The notes below the pieces were generated by a model. It had not been told where the DNA came from. It was given only the letters and a program-made list of their open reading frames with translations, and ran no database searches. A program made the translations under genes and the position numbers. Shown piece after piece: positions 1-5,566 of a stretch of 6,429 nt of DNA; within the stretch, counting starts at the first letter, position 1; every line of letters starts with the position of its first letter. The stretch comes from Treponema sp. (GTDB lineage Bacteria; Spirochaetota; Spirochaetia; Treponematales; Breznakiellaceae), in assembly GCA_031254795.1 (NCBI GenBank), contig JAIRTS010000151.1:1-6429 (forward strand). The letters are read 5' to 3'.

Positions 1-3
1 TGG

Positions 4-19
4 CCCCCCCCCCCCCCCC
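4..19. repeat. 16-nt poly-C homopolymer tract
   Basis: An uninterrupted run of 16 C residues sits at the left edge of the window, in sequence with no recognisable gene. Runs of this length are prone to slipped-strand replication errors, and poly-G/poly-C tracts near promoters are known phase-variation switches in some treponemes and other pathogens. No gene with an obvious relation to the tract is visible here, because its left neighbour lies outside the window. It could equally be a neutral run or a sequencing or assembly artefact. Confidence 0.85.
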
Positions 20-88
20 GCATCGTCTTGAGTTAGGCTCCTTTTCTAAAGAAAAAAACACATCGCATCGCTCTCTTCTCTCTGTTGT

Positions 89-130
89 GAGCCGTCTCGA
101 AACCCCGCCGGTTTTGAGACGGCTCTTTTT
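89..130 (+). terminator. Rho-independent terminator
   Basis: Two 16-nt arms (89-104 and 110-125) pair completely except for one G-U wobble, around a 5-nt loop. A run of five T follows directly, then a further T-rich stretch to about 150. This is a textbook intrinsic terminator, probably ending a gene left of the window. It lies only 37 nt before the next start codon, so if that gene is transcribed from further upstream the hairpin could also act as an attenuator. Confidence 0.85.
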
Positions 131-166
131 ATTTCATTTTTTTATCTTTTTATCAAGGAGTGTGTC

Positions 167-928
167 ATGTCAATTGTCAACAATGTAAATGAGGTGTTGC
201 ACCGCATCCGCGTGAAACTCTATCCAAACTACCTCCCCCATTCGGAGGGCGCGTATATCGCCCGCGCCGACAACGAGGCGACCCTGTCCATTGAGGATGT
301 CTGCGCCGCGCTCAAGAACCGTGGCGGCTTCACGGGCAATTACGACGACCTTGTGGAGCATGTGCGGCAATTTTTCGATGAGGCGGTGTATCAGCTGTGC
401 GACGGGTTCGCGGTCAGCGCCGGGTATTTTTCCGTGCATCCCAACGTGGGCGGAACCTTTGACAAGATCACCGAAGGGCATGACGGAAAAAAACATCCTG
501 TGACGTTCCGGTTCCGCGCCCGCGCGCCGTTGCGGAATCTCGCGGAGCGCGTTGTGGTGGAGGTCGAGGGCTTGGCGAGCGTGGCCGGCTATATCGACGA
601 GTTCGTCGACATAGAATCGGGAGCGGTGAACGAGACCCTCACGCCCGGCGGGCAGTTTTGCGTGGCGGGCCACAAGATCAAGATCGCCGGAGACAAGGCG
701 GAGGTCGGCGTGTACTTCGCGCGCGCGGACGATCCGGCGCAAGCGGTGAAGGCGGGCGGGCGTCTGGCCGAAAACGCGGCGTCAAAACTGATAGGGGTTA
801 TACCCGCGTTGAGCGCCGGAGCGTGGCTGGTGGAAGTCAAAACGCAGTACAGCGGCGGAAGCGGTTTTTTGAAAGAGCCACGCTCAATCCTGTTTAAGGG
901 CGAATTGACGGTCAAGGCGGAGGCGTAG
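167..928 (+). CDS. HU-like DNA-binding / DUF4469 (Ig-like fold) protein
   Basis: A 253-residue cytoplasmic protein with no signal peptide or membrane segment. The N-terminal part (about 1-120) resembles the HU-like DNA-binding domain found before DUF4469: a helical start, then the GYFSVHPNVGGTFD stretch (86-99) typical of the HU strand region. The C-terminal part (about 130-250) fits the DUF4469 Ig-like domain, with the signature TPGGQF...GHKIKIAGD..VGVYF (159-184). The exact function of the family is unknown; nucleoid or DNA association is inferred from the HU-like half. The start is set by AAGGAG at 155-160, six nt before the ATG. The gene appears monocistronic: a terminator lies just upstream and a repeat-filled gap follows. 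The family assignment is from recognised motifs, so the domain boundaries are approximate. Confidence 0.82.
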   Translation: MSIVNNVNEVLHRIRVKLYPNYLPHSEGAYIARADNEATLSIEDVCAALKNRGGFTGNYDDLVEHVRQFFDEAVYQLCDGFAVSAGYFSVHPNVGGTFDKITEGHDGKKHPVTFRFRARAPLRNLAERVVVEVEGLASVAGYIDEFVDIESGAVNETLTPGGQFCVAGHKIKIAGDKAEVGVYFARADDPAQAVKAGGRLAENAASKLIGVIPALSAGAWLVEVKTQYSGGSGFLKEPRSILFKGELTVKAEA

Positions 929-937
929 CCGCGTCAA

Positions 938-1067
938 GGCTGGGTGAAACTTCACACCCAAGCTATGTGTGACGCTTCACCCAGCCTACGCGCGGGTCTT
1001 CACCCAGCCTATGTGTGGAGCTTCACCCAGGCTATGCGCGAGTCTTCGCCAAGTTTGAGTGAAGACG
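938..1067. repeat. Degenerate 23-bp tandem repeat with inverted partner
   Basis: Units start at 950, 975, 998, 1021 and, more degenerate, 1044. The core is CTTCACCCAGCCTA followed by a YGYGYG-rich tail. Units 2-4 are exactly 23 bp; the first is 25 bp. Tails alternate: units 1 and 3 carry ATGTGTG, units 2 and 4 carry A(C/T)GCGCG, which suggests that a two-unit block was duplicated. An inverted copy, GGCTGGGTGAA (938-948), is perfectly complementary to 976-986 and 999-1009, so stem-loops are possible. The period is not a multiple of three, which argues against a selected repeat protein, although one frame stays open through it. Confidence 0.85.
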
Positions 1068-1069
1068 AG

Positions 1070-1100
1070 CGGGGCGCCCCGCGGGAGAGGGGACGCCCCG
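1070..1100 (+). other. GC-rich hairpin, possible weak terminator
   Basis: The arms CGGGGCGCCCC (1070-1080) and 1089-1100 pair over 11 bp with one bulged A (1093) and an 8-nt loop. The stem is very stable but no T-run follows, so it is not a classical intrinsic terminator. It lies between the HU-like gene and the lipoprotein gene, where it could slow or end read-through or protect an RNA 3' end. Its function is inferred only from position and stability. Confidence 0.5.
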
Positions 1101-1188
1101 GCGACAAGAGGCGGCTTGCCTGTATGGGCGGTTATTATAGAGATGAATGCGCCATAAGCCAAGCGGCGCGGCGCGAAAGGAGAATTAC

Positions 1189-2082
1189 ATGAAAAAGAGC
1201 GGTTTGCGGGCGCAAATTGCGGGCGTAGCCGGCGCCTTCGTATTGATAGGGTTTTTGGCTTCCTGCGTTTCTTTGGAAGACAAGGCGATGACGGCGCGGG
1301 AAAGGCAGGAACTGGACGTGATTGGCTCCGTTACGGTTGAATTCACCTCGTTTCAGTTCTTTCATATTCCCAACAAAACAAACATAAGAAACAAAGCCTA
1401 CGCGGAATTGAAGAAGGTGGCGGCGAGGAAATATGGCGGGAATATAGACGTAAGGAACATTGTCATAAGCGGCGGCGGCTCGGGTTGGGAGGCGCTAAAC
1501 ATTGTGGGCGCGACAGCGCTCGCTGGACTTGGTATACTGGTGGATATTGAGATGTGGTTGAAGCCAGGTACAGTAACCGTGCCTGCTGCTGCCATTGGTT
1601 TTGGAATAGGCAACACGCAGAAGATAACCGCGACCGGCGATGTGGTTTTGTACAGAGCCGCCTCAGGCCCGAGGGACATGGATCAAAGCGCGCAGATCAA
1701 ATTGCAGGACGCGGTGGCGGCGATAAGCGCCGAGTTGATAGAAACATTGCCGGCAAACGCCGCGATAGCGGTCTTGAGCGTCGGCTCAAACAACGCGGCC
1801 ATATCGGAAGCCATTGTCGACGAGCTTGAATTCAATCTTGTCAGAGCGAGGCGGTTCACCATCGTGGACAGGGGGCGGTTGGACCAGATACGCAGGGAGC
1901 AGAATTTCCAGCTGTCAGGCGATGTCAGCGATGATTCGGCCATTTCAATCGGCAGCATGCTCGGAGCGGGCGTCGTGATAGTGGGAAATGTCGCCACAGA
2001 CGGCTCGACCGGAAGGATAACCGTGCGGGCGCTGGACACTCAAACAGCCCAAATCGTCACCATGTCGCGTGGGCAATTCTAA
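1189..2082 (+). CDS. CsgG/LpoB-like lipoprotein
   Basis: A 297-residue predicted lipoprotein. The start at 1189 is chosen over an in-frame ATG 42 nt upstream because AAAGGAG (1176-1182) sits six nt before it and because it gives a proper type II signal peptide: basic MKKSGLR, a hydrophobic stretch to about 22, then the lipobox L-A-S-C with lipidated Cys26. The C-terminal third (about 180-297) matches the CsgG/LpoB-like fold common in spirochaete lipoproteins, with the hallmark FTIVDRGRLDQIRREQNFQLSG (223-244, two residues around it variable) and ISIGSMLGAGVVIVGNV (252-268). In that family this region binds or assembles at the outer membrane, as in curli secretion or penicillin-binding-protein activation; which role applies here cannot be told. 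Residues 45-160 contain a Gly-rich ISGGGSGW stretch and a hydrophobic segment at about 104-120; I do not recognise this part. It appears to be a single-gene unit ended by the palindrome at 2181. Confidence 0.85.
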   Translation: MKKSGLRAQIAGVAGAFVLIGFLASCVSLEDKAMTARERQELDVIGSVTVEFTSFQFFHIPNKTNIRNKAYAELKKVAARKYGGNIDVRNIVISGGGSGWEALNIVGATALAGLGILVDIEMWLKPGTVTVPAAAIGFGIGNTQKITATGDVVLYRAASGPRDMDQSAQIKLQDAVAAISAELIETLPANAAIAVLSVGSNNAAISEAIVDELEFNLVRARRFTIVDRGRLDQIRREQNFQLSGDVSDDSAISIGSMLGAGVVIVGNVATDGSTGRITVRALDTQTAQIVTMSRGQF

Positions 2083-2178
2083 TTTTACATAGCTTTCTGT
2101 CGCCGCCACGCCGTGGGAGCGATGTTGTTTTTACATAGCTTCTTGCGGCGATTATGTATTTTTATCTTTAGAGAGGTT
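2081..2178. repeat. 98-bp intergenic repeat, copy 1
   Basis: This begins at the lipoprotein stop codon and is repeated at 2207 with few differences. It contains the 13-mer TTTTACATAGCTT-like box twice (near 2083 and 2128). TCGCCGC (2100-2106) is complementary to GCGGCGA (2145-2151), and TACATA (2086-2091, 2132-2137) to TATGTA (2153-2158). A small CCAC/GTGG stem (2106-2109/2113-2116) sits inside. The pairings suggest a folded RNA or a small non-autonomous element, but no known family is recognised. No credible gene lies in the 353 bp from 2083 to 2435. Confidence 0.85.
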
Positions 2179-2180
2179 TG

Positions 2181-2206
2181 AATCCCCGCCGCGCGGCGGG
2201 GATTTT
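2181..2206 (+). terminator. Palindromic terminator after the lipoprotein gene
   Basis: Positions 2181-2204 are a perfect 24-bp palindrome: AATCCCCGCCGC followed by its exact reverse complement, with TTTT at 2203-2206. As RNA this forms a stem of about 10 bp with a 4-nt loop and a short U-tract. It lies 98 nt after the lipoprotein stop, between the two copies of the 98-bp repeat, and is the most likely end of that transcript. The T-run is short, so efficiency is uncertain. Confidence 0.65.
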
Positions 2207-2304
2207 AATTTTACATAGCTTCCTGTCGCCGCCATGCCACGGGAGCGATGTTGTTTTTACATAGCTTCTGCGGCGATTATGTATTTTTATCTTTAGATGA
2301 GGTT
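2207..2304. repeat. 98-bp intergenic repeat, copy 2
   Basis: A second copy of the element at 2081, offset by 126 bp, so the full tandem unit is 126 bp including the GC-rich hairpin. It differs from copy 1 by a handful of substitutions, one deleted T near 2269 and one inserted T at 2298. The complementary segments are kept: TCGCCGC (2226-2232) with GCGGCGA (2270-2276), and TACATA (2258-2263) with TATGTA (2278-2283). After it comes a similar but degenerate GC-rich hairpin rather than a perfect palindrome. Confidence 0.85.
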
Positions 2305-2314
2305 GCACGTCCCC

Positions 2315-2341
2315 GCCGCCGCCCGCGCGGACAGCGGCGGC
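2315..2341. other. GC-rich hairpin after repeat copy 2
   Basis: GCCGCCGC (2315-2322) pairs perfectly with GCGGCGGC (2334-2341) around an 11-nt GC-rich loop. It occupies the same place relative to repeat copy 2 as the palindrome at 2181 does to copy 1 and shares the CCCCGCCGC start, so it looks like a diverged version of the same module. No T-run follows, so terminator activity is doubtful. Confidence 0.5.
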
Positions 2342-2389
2342 TATCCTATTATCGCGACCTTCTCATGTCGCAAGGTGAAAAATTTTATC

Positions 2390-2419
2390 TTGACGAAATC
2401 ATGGAAAATGTCATATATT
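2390..2419 (+). promoter_or_regulatory. Sigma70-type promoter for the fabV-acc operon
   Basis: TTGACG (2390-2395) and TATATT (2414-2419) each differ from the consensus -35 and -10 boxes by one base and are 18 bp apart. The A/T-rich stretch AAAAATTTTAT (about 2378-2388) just upstream could serve as an UP-like element. Transcription would begin near 2426, giving an almost leaderless mRNA in which the ribosome binding site is at the very 5' end. This is a prediction by motif match only. Confidence 0.6.
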
Positions 2420-2444
2420 ATCAATGAGGTGATTCATGATAATA
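2416..2444. promoter_or_regulatory. Inverted repeat over -10, RBS and fabV start
   Basis: TATTATCA (2416-2423) and TGATAATA (2437-2444) form a perfect 8-bp inverted repeat with a 13-bp spacer, a centre-to-centre distance of 21 bp or two helical turns. It overlaps the -10 box, frames the GAGGTGA ribosome site (2426-2432), and includes part of the start codon. It could be the operator of a dimeric repressor, or in RNA a hairpin presenting the ribosome site in its loop. It does not match the FapR operator I know; the regulator is unknown. Confidence 0.4.
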
Positions 2445-3701
2445 AAACCTATGGTTCGCAACAATATCTGCATCAACAGCCACCCCATAGGCTGCGAAAT
2501 GGCGGTGAAACGGCAGATAGCGTATATCAAGAACCGTTTTTCAGAAGATTCAAAAAACTTGGACAACGCGGGGCGGCGGCGGGCGGGGGCGCCCGCGTTG
2601 GCGCTTGTCATCGGCTGCTCCACAGGATACGGGCTTGCGAGCCGCGTGGCCGCGGCTTTCGGGTACGGAGATGTGACCATCGGGGTGTCGCTGGAGAAGC
2701 CCGCTTCCGAATCAAAACCCGGAACCCCGGGGTTCTACAATAATCTTGCGTTTGACAAATGCGCCGCGGAAGCGGGACTCGTCTCGTCGACACTGAACGG
2801 CGACGCTTTTTCCGACGAGGTGAAGGCGCGGACCATCCAAGCGGTGAGGGAGGCCGCCGCAAAAGCCGGCGTCAAGCCCAGCGTCGATTTGGTCGTCTAT
2901 TCGCTCGCCTCTCCCGCGCGCGTTGATCCCAAGACCGGCGTCATGTACAAGTCGGCGATCAAACCCATAGGAGGCTCCTTCGCGGGAAAAACCGTGGATA
3001 TGATGACCGGCAAGATGCTCACGGCAAGCGCGGAAAGCGCGACCCGGGAAGAGATAGCCGCGACCGTTAAGGTCATGGGCGGAGAGGATTGGGAGTTGTG
3101 GATAGACGCGCTTGAAAACGCGGATATGCTCTCGCCGTCCGCCCGCGCCGTGGCGTATACGTATATAGGGCCCGAGCTTTCATGGGCTATTTACAAAAAC
3201 GGGACTATCGGCAGGGCGAAAGAAGACCTTGAACGCGCGGGCAGGGCGATAAACAGCCGTTTCCGTGAGAAAAACGGCGCGGAGACCGCGAAAAGGGCGT
3301 TTGTCTCCGTGAACAAGGCGCTGGTAACCCGCGCCAGCGCGGTCATACCGGTTATTCCGTTTTATGTGTCCTGTCTTTTCAAGGTTATGAAGGACAAGGG
3401 GCTGCACGAAGGTTGCGTTGAGCAGATAACGCGGCTCTACCAGGAGCGGCTCTACACGCCGGAGGCGGCTCTCGACCCTGACAAGACGCCGGTTGACGAG
3501 GCGGGGCGCATCCGCCTGGATGATCTTGAGATGCGTGACGATGTCCAGAAAGAGACGCTCGCCCTCATGAACGCCGTTACCGAAGAAAATGTCCTGACGG
3601 ATACGGATGTCAGCGGCTTCAAACATGACTTTCTTGAAGCCCACGGCTTTGATGTTGAAGGCGTTGATTATGACGCCGACGCGCCGCTCCTGTTGGACTA
3701 A
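2436..3701 (+). CDS. fabV: Enoyl-[acyl-carrier-protein] / trans-2-enoyl-CoA reductase, FabV/Ter family
   Basis: A 421-residue NADH-dependent reductase that reduces the trans-2-enoyl thioester in the last step of fatty-acid elongation; relatives (Ter) also act on crotonyl-CoA. It opens with MIIKPMVRNNICINSHPIGC, the typical family N-terminus. The nucleotide-binding loop GCSTGYGLASR (60-70), GVSLEK (83-88), VYSLASP (154-160), VKVMGGEDWE (211-220), the Tyr-X8-Lys catalytic pair Tyr253/Lys262, and LVTRASAVIPVIPFY (296-310) are all present. It is somewhat longer than the approximately 400 residues usual for the family, partly because of an Arg/Ala-rich segment at about 36-53. GAGGTGA (2426-2432) supports the start. 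It leads the operon with accB 8 nt downstream; this context favours a role in fatty-acid synthesis over butyrate fermentation, which is inference. Confidence 0.96.
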   Translation: MIIKPMVRNNICINSHPIGCEMAVKRQIAYIKNRFSEDSKNLDNAGRRRAGAPALALVIGCSTGYGLASRVAAAFGYGDVTIGVSLEKPASESKPGTPGFYNNLAFDKCAAEAGLVSSTLNGDAFSDEVKARTIQAVREAAAKAGVKPSVDLVVYSLASPARVDPKTGVMYKSAIKPIGGSFAGKTVDMMTGKMLTASAESATREEIAATVKVMGGEDWELWIDALENADMLSPSARAVAYTYIGPELSWAIYKNGTIGRAKEDLERAGRAINSRFREKNGAETAKRAFVSVNKALVTRASAVIPVIPFYVSCLFKVMKDKGLHEGCVEQITRLYQERLYTPEAALDPDKTPVDEAGRIRLDDLEMRDDVQKETLALMNAVTEENVLTDTDVSGFKHDFLEAHGFDVEGVDYDADAPLLLD

Positions 3702-3709
3702 GGAAGAGT

Positions 3710-4198
3710 ATGGATAGCAAACTGATATTGTCGTTGTTCGATAAATTTAACGAGGGTTCCGCCGTTGAGCTTGATTTTAGCGATGGAACCGTCCATTTCG
3801 CGCTTAAAAAGAAAGAGGCCGTGAAGCCGGACGCTGTTTCCGCGCCGAGCGCGGCGCATGTTGCGGCGCACGCCGCGGCGCGGGCGGATGACGCTTCCGC
3901 AAGCTCCGGGACTGGCGCGCCAACGGCTTCGCCTGCGCCAAGTGGAGCGGGCGAAGCCGGCGAAGTCATCGCAAGTCCGATTGTGGCCACCTTTTACGCA
4001 TCCTCCAGCCCGGACTCGCCGCCCTTCATTACGGCGGGATCAAAGGTCAAAGCGGGCGAGACGCTGTGCATTCTTGAGGCGATGAAGATGATGAACAAAC
4101 TTGAAGCCGAATTCAACTGCGAGATTCTTGCGATACAAGCCAAAGACGGAGACATGGTTGAATATGGGCAGCCTCTTTTCACGGTAAAACGGTTGTAG
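3710..4198 (+). CDS. accB: Biotin carboxyl carrier protein of acetyl-CoA carboxylase
   Basis: A 162-residue carrier that shuttles carboxybiotin from AccC to the AccAD carboxyltransferase. The C-terminal biotinyl domain (about 86-162) holds the EAMKMMN motif with Lys126 as the biotinylated residue. It also carries SPIVATFYASSSPDSPPF (89-106), including the protruding thumb typical of acetyl-CoA carboxylase carriers. The N-terminal segment (1-35) is the short conserved helix-strand region, followed by a flexible Ala/Ser/Pro-rich linker (about 42-84) with alternating Ala-His patches. Length is normal for the family. AAGGAAGAG overlaps the fabV stop codon, so translation is probably coupled to fabV. 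Confidence 0.97.
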   Translation: MDSKLILSLFDKFNEGSAVELDFSDGTVHFALKKKEAVKPDAVSAPSAAHVAAHAAARADDASASSGTGAPTASPAPSGAGEAGEVIASPIVATFYASSSPDSPPFITAGSKVKAGETLCILEAMKMMNKLEAEFNCEILAIQAKDGDMVEYGQPLFTVKRL

Positions 4199-4216
4199 AA
4201 TTGTAGGGTTGTAGGG
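4193..4216 (+). repeat. Triplicated TTGTAG octamer before accC
   Basis: Three consecutive 8-bp units (TTGTAGAA, TTGTAGGG, TTGTAGGG) span the accB stop codon and the accB-accC gap. The only Shine-Dalgarno-like sequences for accC are the AGGG cores within these units, at 4205-4208 (11 nt from the ATG) and 4213-4216 (3 nt from the ATG); neither spacing is ideal. Repeat slippage here would change the gap by 8 nt without altering either protein. Confidence 0.75.
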
Positions 4217-4219
4217 ATA

Positions 4220-5566
4220 ATGATAGACAAACTGCTAATCGCCAATCGCGGAGAAATCGCGGTCCGCGTCATTAGAACATGCAGGGAGATGGGAATCAAA
4301 ACCGTCGCCGTATACTCAACGGCGGATAAAGGCAGTCTGCATACCGCTATGGCGGACGAAAGCGTGTGCATTGGCCCTCCGGCCTCAAAAGACAGCTACT
4401 TGTCGCGGAACAATATGATTGCCGCGGCGCTGAAAACCAAGTGCGGCGCCATTCATCCGGGCGTGGGCTTTTTGTCGGAAAACGCGGACTTCGCGCGTTC
4501 CGCGCGCCGGGAAGGGCTTGTCTTCATAGGGCCGTCGCCTGAAGTCATAGAGATGCTTGGCGATAAGGTGAAGGCGCGGGCCGCCGCCGTGAAATTCGGC
4601 CTGCCGGTTACGCCCGGCACCCAAGACGCGGTGGCAGGCGACGCGCTTGAGGCGGTGAAGGGCATCGGATTTCCTGTCATCATCAAGGCGGCGGCGGGCG
4701 GCGGCGGCAAGGGCATGCGCATTGTCAGGCGTGAAGCGGATTTGGAGGAACATATAAAGATAGCGCGTTCCGAGGCGCTCGCCAATTTTGGCGACGAGCG
4801 GGTGTTTATTGAACGCTTTGTTGAAAAGCCCCGCCACGTGGAGCTTCAGATACTCGCGGACGGCAAGGGAAAGGTGGCGGTTCTGGGGGAGCGGGACTGC
4901 TCCGTACAGAAAAATCACCAGAAACTTATTGAAGAAAGCCCGTCTCCGGGCGTGACGGACGCTATGCGCGAGCGCATGAAGACGGGCGCGGTGAATATGT
5001 TCCGCGAACTCGGTTATTGCGGAGCGGGCACCATCGAATTTCTTGTCGAGAATGGCGTGTTCTACTTTATGGAAGTGAACGCCCGCGTGCAGGTTGAGCA
5101 TCCGGTGAGCGAATTCGTTTCCGGCGTTGACATCATCCGCCAGCAGATACTCGCCTGTACGGAAAACACGCTGGAAATTGACGGAGCGGACGGCGGCGCC
5201 GCAGGCGCTTGCAGCGTACGGCTTTCCGGCTGGGCTATAGAGTGCCGCATCAACGCGTTAAGCCCGGGTCGCGTCTCGAAGCTGACGGTTCCGGGCGGCA
5301 TTGGCGTACGGTTCGACACCTTTTTATCGGAAGGGTGCTTTGTGCCGCCTTACTATGATTCAATGGTCGGAAAACTGATCGTTCACGCGGCGAACCGCGA
5401 CCAGGCGCTTGCCAAGATGGAACGCGCCCTGTCCGAATTGGTCATTGAAGGCATACGGACAAACCGGATGCGACAGGAGCATATCATTAAGGAAAAAACT
5501 TTCCGCTCCGGCGTCTTCGACACGTCGTACTATGAGAGCGTTGCGAAAGAGGTGGAACATGTCTAG
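4220..5566 (+). CDS. accC: Biotin carboxylase subunit of acetyl-CoA carboxylase
   Basis: A 448-residue ATP-grasp enzyme that carboxylates the biotin of AccB using ATP and bicarbonate. It starts canonically with MIDKLLIANRGEIAVR, which fixes the start despite a weak ribosome site. Residues matching the E. coli catalytic set are present: Lys116, Lys156, the Gly-rich ATP loop AAAGGGGKGMR (157-167), His206, Lys235, Glu273, Glu285, Asn287, Arg289 and Arg343. The C-terminal VPPYYDSMVGKLI (375-387) is typical. Oddities: about eight extra residues (around 318-337, DGADGGAAGAC), Trp338 where GHA(I/V)EC is usual, and RINALSPG in place of RINAEDPxxFxPSPG, about seven residues shorter. All listed active-site residues remain, so activity is expected. 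It sits 21 nt after accB and overlaps accD by 8 nt. Confidence 0.96.
   Translation: MIDKLLIANRGEIAVRVIRTCREMGIKTVAVYSTADKGSLHTAMADESVCIGPPASKDSYLSRNNMIAAALKTKCGAIHPGVGFLSENADFARSARREGLVFIGPSPEVIEMLGDKVKARAAAVKFGLPVTPGTQDAVAGDALEAVKGIGFPVIIKAAAGGGGKGMRIVRREADLEEHIKIARSEALANFGDERVFIERFVEKPRHVELQILADGKGKVAVLGERDCSVQKNHQKLIEESPSPGVTDAMRERMKTGAVNMFRELGYCGAGTIEFLVENGVFYFMEVNARVQVEHPVSEFVSGVDIIRQQILACTENTLEIDGADGGAAGACSVRLSGWAIECRINALSPGRVSKLTVPGGIGVRFDTFLSEGCFVPPYYDSMVGKLIVHAANRDQALAKMERALSELVIEGIRTNRMRQEHIIKEKTFRSGVFDTSYYESVAKEVEHV

Noticed and set aside
938..1067. CRISPR array
   Set aside because: The units abut with no unique spacers, so this is a tandem repeat.
1116..1138. Possible promoter for the lipoprotein gene (TTGCCT and TATTAT)
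   Set aside because: The spacer is only 11 bp and no better -35 box lies at 16-18 bp from TATTAT, so it is not supported.
944..1192. An 82-codon open frame through the tandem repeat
   Set aside because: It lies on 23-bp repeats whose period breaks the frame from unit to unit, has no good ribosome site, and runs into the lipoprotein start. It is best explained by repeat composition.
2081..2304. Insertion sequence with terminal repeats
   Set aside because: The two copies are direct, only 28 bp apart, and no transposase gene lies within or beside them.
2297..2743. A 148-codon open frame covering the fabV promoter and 5' end
   Set aside because: It is out of frame with fabV, which has clear homology and its own ribosome site, and its protein resembles nothing I know.
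4385..5101. A 238-codon open frame on the - strand within accC
   Set aside because: It is an antisense shadow of a high-GC conserved gene. The same applies to the - strand frames at 170-742, 3180-3644 and 5649-6236. None shows a family motif.
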